In this document: in pieces, positions 26,501-35,500 of the stretch | Position numbering within the stretch: the stretch's first letter is position 1 | Layout of the letters: every line of letters starts with the position of its first letter | Assembly: GCA_035409945.1 (NCBI GenBank) | Contig: DAONQC010000001.1 | Coordinates: 248,001 to 312,000 of the forward strand | Direction of reading: 5' to 3' | Length of the DNA stretch: 64,000 nucleotides | From: MWEH01 sp035409945 | Lineage (GTDB): Bacteria; Bacillota; Clostridia; Christensenellales; DTU072 | Position numbers and translations under genes: made by a program | The notes under the pieces: model-generated | Database searches by the model: none | Seen by the model: the letters and a program-made list of their open reading frames with translations, nothing else | Told to the model about the DNA's origin: nothing

Positions 26501-29500
26501 GTCCAAGTAGCAAGTGCATCACCACTCCATACCACCTGGATAGGCAGAGGATTAATCTTCCAAGTCTTAGTTCCGCCAGAAACCACATAGTAGTTTGAGC
26601 TAGGGGTAGTTGATGCGAAAGTAGCGGTAGAAGAATAAGTGGGTTTTGTTGTGTTATTTGCATTCTTTTGTGTGTTTGTATCTACTCCAGTGCTATATAC
26701 AAAATTCACTGTATCTGCAGTATACACTTTATTATCATTGTCGGTAGCAGCTCCAGTCTGATACCCTGCTGTTACTGTTTGATTCTCTCCGTTATACACA
26801 AGTAAAGAATCGGTATATGCTGTGTTTGAGCCAGTTGGATTGAATAAACCTACATACCAATTGTCAATAGCTACAGCTTTTTGATTTATTACAAATGATA
26901 AAGTTCTAAGAGGTGCAGATGCAACAATTTCATAGTTTGCACTATCTTGTCCAGAAAGTGTTGTAGAAACAACTATCGAATACGATGCCGCATTAATACC
27001 TTTGAAATTATAAGCTTTGTTTTCTAGTATAGGAGTGTCTTCTAAATCATTAGTTGTTAAAGTTCCTGTAACAGAAATACTAAATTGTACTTCATCAAGT
27101 CCGCCTGATCTAGCAGTATTTGGATAAATTCCTGATACAGTTATAGTGCCACCTTGTTCGGTATTATATCTATACACATAGGGACCCGCTGATGGAATGG
27201 TTAATGTAATTAATCTCTTACCAATTGTGAAACTATTAGTTACAGTCTGCCCTGTTAGTGCATAATTACCACTAATAGCACCACTTAATGTTATGCCCGT
27301 AATGTTATATGTACCATACTGTTTCGCACGGAATGAAACTTCTGTTTTAGTATTACCACTAGTATTTGTAACTTTAAAGTCAGGTGCATTACTTGTTAAA
27401 GTTCCACCACTAATTATACCTAAAGTAAGTTGTTCTGAATTTGTTGAAGTGGTTATATTGAACTCTAGTACATCATTAGATAATACATTACCGAATTCAG
27501 CGTTTATGCCCTGTAGTGCTCCGTTATACACAAGTACTGGTGAGGCGTGGCTCCAAGTAATACTAGCCACTCTCTTTAATAACTCCCAACTTTTAACTAG
27601 TCCAGAAGCACCTACTAATGTATAGTTACCAGCAGACCCACCGCTTAACCCTGATAAAGTAGTGGAATATGAAGCAGCATTTACTTTGTTTCTATCTCCA
27701 GTATAAACAGGGGTTAAGACATCAGCTCCTACCTTATTAGTGAAAGTTGCCTCTATATTATGCGTAAGTCCATCATATGTTGTAGTTAATACCCCTTCCG
27801 GCTCAGTCCAGGTAGCTCCTGTAGTATCGCCCACCCAGCTGACTGTAACTACCCTAGGTAATATCTTCCACTGTATTGTGTTTTTATTGCCTACCTCAGT
27901 ACTGAGCACATAATTAGAACTTGGCAGCGATGTACTGAGTACAGCAGTTGTCGTATATTGACCAACATTTTTAGCTGTATTATTATCCCCATTATATGTA
28001 AATGCTATTTTGTAACCAGCAGCTAAGTCCGAATCATATACTTTCTTATCTGTAGCAGAAGCCGCACCACCTGCAAAACCTGGTGATACTGTGTGATTAT
28101 TACCGTTGTATACAAAAACCCCGTCGCTGTATACTGTAGTACCAGTATTTGTACTAGAATTCCAGTCAGTATACCATCCTGAACTACCTTCGCCACCACT
28201 AGTATCATTAATATCGATTACTTTCTTGTTTATATAAAACTCAGTGATTAGACCAGCACAATCATAGTTGGCTGCAGCGGTTCCGCTTAAAGTAGCAAGC
28301 ACTTGTAACCTATATTTTCCCACTCTCCCATATATCGCTTGGAGTGCGAATCTATCACCCGTTTCTGTAGTAGCATCTTCTGTCAAAGAGGAAATCATTT
28401 GATAATTTCCATTTGATGGAGTTGAGTATGTTGAGCTTGAGTTACCTATTACAGAGTTGCCAGTAGCACTACCGTCCCATTCTAACATTTTCATGTTGGC
28501 ATCAACATATAAATTAAGTTTAATGTCATCTACAACGCCACCAGCAGAGGATTTCAACCCTGTGACTGTTAAAACGGCTCCCGTCTGCCAAGCTGTATTA
28601 TATGTCAAAGTAGGCGTGGTATAACTAACAGCTAATGTAATGACGCGCTTAATAACATACCACTGACAAGTAAGAGTTACGCCTGTTAATGTATAATTGT
28701 TGCCTGAAGTCCCACCCACAGCATTAGACAACCTAGCAGTGTATGTACCAACTGCAGTTGCTTTATGCACATATGTTGGAGGGCTATCATTCCAGCTAAA
28801 GGATATTTCATCACCACTAACTAGATTTTCTGGCGTTGGTAATGGGAAGGTTACTTCACTTCCTGTATATTCAATTTCTGGTGGAGTTTTCCACTTTAAT
28901 GTGAGTTGCTTTTGTACAATTGTAAAGGACTGACTCATAGGTGTAGTGGGACTAATAGCTGGACTCACATAATAATTACAGCTTGCACCCGTATTACCAT
29001 TTGAGTCAGTAATGCCTGTTAGCGCAACTGTGTATGCTATTACACCCCCACTATAATTAACATTTTTAGCTGCAAGAATGTATTCTCCATTTGTCAAAGA
29101 GGTTGTATCCGTAAAACTGATGTTTGTAAACGTACCCGTTAATGTCCTTGCTATTTTTATGCTGTCACCACTTGCAACATTTAATATTTTAACTTTTAGT
29201 CCTTGGTCGGTTCCATCATATGTATAATTATATGCGCTATTTCTAGTGTTATAATATTCGATGAACGATAGAGTTAATAGTCTTTGATTGATTTTCCAGG
29301 ATAACGTCAAATTCGTAGCATTAAGTACATAATTGCTACTTGGCTTAGTTGTAGCAAGCGAAACAGTTGTACTGTATGAGCCCGCATTTTTCTGTGTATT
29401 GCTATCAACGCTATATAATAAAGATAAAGAGCTAGCATCGGTGGCATAAACTTTACCATCGGCTGTAGAGCTAGCATTACTTTCAAACCCAGCAACAACA

Positions 29501-32500
29501 GTCTTATTGGTATTATCATAAGTAAACGATGTGTGAGCAATATATGGGGTATTACTTCCGCCTACGACAAAAGAATTAACATACCATCCGATTATATTTA
29601 TTTGTTTTGCATTAATTATCCAACTATTATTGATAGCTACAGTAATCTTATAGTTATCTTTATCAGTTCCACCAAGAGCAGTAGTTGCTATGCTAAAGTT
29701 GTATGTACCCGCATTCTTACTCATTAATGCGTATGTATTATCTGTGTTGCCGGTTACCAATGCGGATGTGGTAACTACGCCTGAAGAAACAGTAACACTT
29801 GGCGTTAGATATGATGTAGAGCCTATCATCATCATAATATCTTGCGGGAAGTTAATGCTTAAAGTTATATTATCGCCTGCAAAAATTCCACCTATCGTTA
29901 AATTTCCACCAGTCTGATATAAACTATTATATGTCGGATTAACTGCCTGATATGCAAACGTTAGAGCTTTTGGGGTTATCTCCCATTGTTGAGTTAACGT
30001 CACACCGTCAAGTGTATAGTTACCTGCTGCGGCTCCTGATAAGGTTGTGGACAGTCTAGCTTTATAAATTCCAACTACCGTCTCTATGTGTGTGTAGTTA
30101 GCTGGAGGTGGATCAACAGTATTTACACCATCATTCCAATTTAAAGTCACATTATCCGTACCAACACGGTTAGATATGCCTGGTAATGCTAGTTGCCAAG
30201 CAGCACTCTTATATTCGAACGTAGTTTGTCCCCAGTTTAGTGTAATAACTCTTTGTAATATACCAAAATCTTCATACAGTAAGTTGGTTGGGGTAATCTC
30301 AACAAGCGATGAATTTACGGGTTTATAATTCGTGTTATCAATACCATAAATAACTATTCTGTATATGCCTGCATTTCTTGCTAGGAAGTTATGCGAATTA
30401 CCTGAATAACTGTAGTCTGGTTTATTAACACCGCTACTTGTATAATCATATGTTGTTTGATTAGTAGCTCCTTGCGCCGGGACAGTTAAAATGACCGTGT
30501 CAGAACCTACGAGTCCTGAAAGCTCAACGCCTCTCCCTTGAAGTTGACCGTTGTATATTAAATCTCCAGGAGGGACATTTACCGATACAACTAGATTTTT
30601 TCGCTCTATGACAAAGGAGCTTTGGAGTACCGTACTTCCTGTTAAAGTATAATTTGACGCATGCGCGCCCGATATGTTAGCGATAGTTGCGGTATAATTT
30701 TGACCTGTTAAATTGGCATTTTTAGCGCGGAAATAATATTCAAAACTATGTCCAGTGGCATTATTGTAGTTATCTATATTTTTAGTCAATGTGTAAGTTT
30801 GCGCAGTTGCAGTAGGCGAAGTACTAGTTAAATCTTGTTCTGCTAATGTAGTTTTGTTGTGTTCTATAAATCTTACTCCCACAGGTAATGTTACGCCTAA
30901 AGTTAGCGTATCTTTTACTGTACCCCGTGATAAAATACCAGAAATCTCTAAAGTCTGCCCAATGTAATTGCTATCATACTCATACTTATTAACCTTGTTG
31001 TAGTTATTAGTCCAAGTAAAACTTAATGTTTTAGGACTGATAGAAAATGTTTGGTTGGCTACTTGGAACGTATAATTTACAGCTGATGCTCCGCTAATTC
31101 CGATAAATGAAACAGCGTATGAATCAGCATCAATTGCCCTCATTCTATAATGGCTATTACTAACTCCAGCTATGGTTGTATAATTTCCTGCTACGGATGT
31201 TGGATTATTGGACACCGTAGTCCCAGCTGGAGTGTCTGAAATCACAGAAGTGAAAGTATCTCCCGTTCCCACTTGTCCTGTTCCTAGTTTAATATTTTTA
31301 GGCAATGTGAATGTAAGTTTAACTTCATCGGATGCTTCAATATTAGAAACTTGAAAACCGATACCATCTTGATAATTTGCATTATATGTAGGAGTAGTAG
31401 CCAGAGTCGCCCAATTAAAAGTTATTTGACGCACATTTATAGAAAAAGTAGAGCGTACATAATTATTGGCAGCAGTACCTACATAATAATTAGAAACCCA
31501 AGTAGCATCTGGACTGCCTGCTTGTCTTTTAAAATCAAAATCTTCGGTATGTTTTTTAGAAATAGGTTTTTCAATATGCGTATAATATGTACCAACATTA
31601 TATGCCGTCAAATTATGCACCAAGGAGGTAGGAGTTGCTGCGGTAAGATGTGTGGCACTACTAATATTTCCACTATTTGCTAATGTCCCATCTAGGTTAG
31701 TTCCAAGCACCTTGTTTACCATATATGTTAAATTAGGGCTAGCATTTGTTGCGTTATATGCATTATTGTTACTAGCATATCCAGTTGTGGAATATAACGC
31801 TCTTTCAAAATATATACTATCAGAACCATAGTCTATGAAATTGGCGAATTGATAACGATATCCATAGTTTTTATTGTCGCCATATATCATAGGGTCTTCG
31901 GAGGCAGTAAATGTTGAACCTACCAAATATCCTCTAGTCGCTTGTGATTCTAGAAGCCTTTTATTTATAGTCCAAGACACATACGCACCACTTGCTAGCG
32001 TATAGTTAGTCTGCTTGATATATAGTGTAACCTCGTATGTCCCCGCATTAATTGCTTGGAGAGCAGTTATTGTGGGGGAAGAAGCACTAACTGGATTTAC
32101 AGATCCAAGATTTCTTTCCACATCATTTACATCTTTAAAATAAAAAATAATTGGATTTGTGTCAGTTTCAGGTAATAGACCACTAACTGTGCCTACTTTA
32201 CCTTGTTTCATTGTCACACCTGAACTACCTCCATAAGTCAAATCACCAGGAGTACTCCAACTTATATTTAACTCAACTTCTTTTATATGAAACCAAGGTT
32301 TTGTTGTATCTGTTGGGCTTGTTGGAACAGTTCCTACCAGTGCGGCTACAGTACCACTTCCACTTTCCTTAGTTATGGTACCAAACGTACTGTTATAACT
32401 ACTACCGCCCTTCATTCTACGCGTAATGTTGTAGTTGTTACTTATGGCAGCATACATAGCATTATCAGGGTCTGTTCCGTCCCACACAAAATGTGCAGCT

Positions 32501-35500
32501 TGTAACCTATCTAATTCTAGTGCAACAGCATATATTATGACATTTCCACTAGGCGCATCTTTAACCGGGTCTGTAGTATTATTTGCTGCTACAGCCCAAG
32601 TAGCAGTTTTAGTATTTCCATCAAAACCCTGTCGCCTAAGTTTATTAAGAATTAAAGTCGTATAGCTTGAAACAACCGTTGGCAATTCAATATTAAGTCC
32701 ATCAACATAAAGACACCAAGCATCTGAAGCACTGTATCCACCACCACTTGGAGGCTCATTTTCGGTTAAACTGTTGAGAAGGCGTTTCTGCGGTGCATTC
32801 GCGCTATAGTTTTTCATAGTATAGTAAAAATCTACTACTAGTGTTGCTTGTTGCATAGCTACTGCAGTTGAAGCATCCTTCAAGCTTCTCGTATAATTAG
32901 TACTTTCATGCGTATATCCAGCCCCATCATTACCAACTTGCGGCGAAATTATCTTCCAAACATAATTTTTATTGTTACTAGCCCCTAGTGTAGAATCAAA
33001 AAGAGCAAATGTAGCAGCATTTAGCGTGTACGTACCTGCTTCTTTAAAAGTATATTGCTGTCCAGCCGCAACATTAATAACCTTTTCCCTAGTAAATTGT
33101 GTATCGATTCGTAAACCTTTATTCTCAACATCAAATACGCTTTTACTATTATTGAATTCGGCATTAAAGACACTACTCGCCTTAGCGGCAGTTGCTCCAG
33201 GAACACCTGACATTTGAGAGTTTGATACAGAATAGGAATATGGAGCTACTTGATTTGTTGCATTGTATGTATGTTGACCCGAGGTTGAAATAGCCAGCTC
33301 TAGTATTATTGGATGTATGTTAATGTTAATGCTTGCATTAAAACCTCCGTTATCAGCGGTTTTACTAGTTAGCATTGAATTATTTATGAGAGCAGAATAA
33401 TAAATAGTACAGTTAAACTTTTGGTTGTGTACTAGAGAAGACTCTGTGTGGTCATATAAATATCCAACTATATAGTCAGTATATCCTGGAATCGCTGTCA
33501 GTAAAGTTCCACCTCTGCTCCAACCAGTTCCATCAGCTGCATCTTTCCCGCTAGCTATCTTGTATGTAGCACCTTGAGGCATTTCAGACCCTTGAGGCAT
33601 GTTTGATAGATCTATATTTGCCACATCATCTAACTCTACTTCTGTACCATACATTACATTGTAATCTGAACGACTAAATGTTGGTGCATCCATTCTCCAC
33701 AACAATGCATATGCATTCGCACTGGTGGTGCTAGTGTTACTTCCATATATAATCGAGACTTCATTAAATGGCAACAAGGAGGAAATCTTTTTACTAGTGA
33801 TGTCGCTAGAAATTTTGTTATCATCAATTTTGTATCTATTTGGTCGAAAGGGATGGCGAGTAAAACCATCATAATCAAAATCCGATACACCCGTATTACT
33901 TGTACCATAATTTACACCCGCCCGCCTTACTTCAGGCGGTCTCACTTTGAAGGCGACGCCACCATCCTGTGTAGAAGAATCAAGCGAGCTCATATTTCCA
34001 ACATAAACATCCCACGAAGCTACAGTATATCGTCGTTCCTTCCACATAGCGTATCTGTTTACGATTGAGTTAGTATATGATGTTTGTTCTCCATATGTTA
34101 AACTTGCCGTTGTACCACCTGCGCTTGTTGAATAACCTCCATCTGTTAGTACATTATTAGTTTTTGTAAATAACCCTAAAGGGATTATTGCTCTATAACC
34201 TTCCTTATTAGCTGCACGTATAGTATAGGAAGATAACGTAGTATTAATGCCAGAAGTAAACGTACCACCATCACCTTGCAATGTATATCCACCTGCATTA
34301 TCAGGGATTCCGTTTATAGTAATCCAATACCTTAAATTTTTGAAACCTGATTGTTCTTCATAGTTTTGTGCTGATGAATCATCCCTATGTCTTCCCGTAA
34401 AGTGGAATGTCACTCCTGGATGGCTTAACGTCACAACCCCAGTAGTTAAATCCCCTCTATTCTCATTCCAGCCAGAGCTCATGTATCCACTTCTAGAAAC
34501 GGACAATGTACTACTGATGTTGGGTGGTAAATGCCATTGATAATACTCGAAATTTTTCCCAGATTCAGCGCCAATATTTGCATATGCATATGAGGTAGAC
34601 GTTCCCCAATATGCTTTGTACGCAGCAACAATCGCATATGTTTGAAATTGTACTTGAACTGTTGCACCTAGCATAAATGCGCGTAGGGCATTTCCCCCTA
34701 GTGGGAAATACATATGTGCATGTCTATATTTTTCATAGTTACCCTTCAACTTTTTGTCATGAAATCCTATCCAGTTTTCACCTGAAAAACTCTGTAACCC
34801 AGATGTGGTAGCCTGACTTCCTGCATCACCAAAGGTATACGCAGCGTAACCTGTATTTTCCCAGCCGGGCCACTGCGTATTGGATGAGGTTGTGGTAATT
34901 GTGTTAACATATGTGTTGTATGGATAATGATGGTCAAGTGTTAGTGTTACGTCTTGATAGACATTTTGCAATATGTTCGTTTTGATTAAAGTCCCGTTAT
35001 ATTTCCAACCATATGCACTTCCAGAGCCACCGGTTGCAACAGGTAAATCCATAAAGTTTTTACCGACACCCGCTATTAGGGTTTGATGCTCAGCAGTCGC
35101 ATTCGAACTCCAACCAGAGGGAACACTATATGTTATTTTGTATATTTTTGCTTTAAGTTCAGCATGGAGCTCAGCTCTTCCCGAAACATATGGGAGAATA
35201 TAATCGTTAGTTTCCCCAGCAACTTTATCCAACACGACTGTCTCACCTAGTAAAGGACCCGATAGATATGTAGCATAAACACCAACTATATCATACTCTG
35301 AAGGACTAAGGGTTTGTAGGGATACCGTGTAATAGTAGTCTATATAAACATCTCTAGGCTTGTTGTTCGCAGTAATGTTCGTAATTATCAGGTAGCTACC
35401 TGCAGAAACAGAGTAGTCACCCCATTGTGCTATTAAGTAATACTGGACATTTGATTTAAATATATATGTTGAATCCATCGTTGCAAGAGTACACTGTGCA

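Larger units (their letters stand above)
3900..33300 (-). repeat. Tandem array of about 85 MBG/YDG-type protein domains
   Basis: The coding sequence repeats every 80-130 codons with the same protein grammar: a Trp-rich first strand, Y-D/N-G, a G-D-x-V/I core, N-A-G-x-Y, N-Y and a W/F-x-I-x-K/R linker to the next unit. Boundaries are approximate. Conservation is at protein level; I did not find long exact DNA repeats by eye, so the duplications look old or diversified. Confidence 0.85.
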
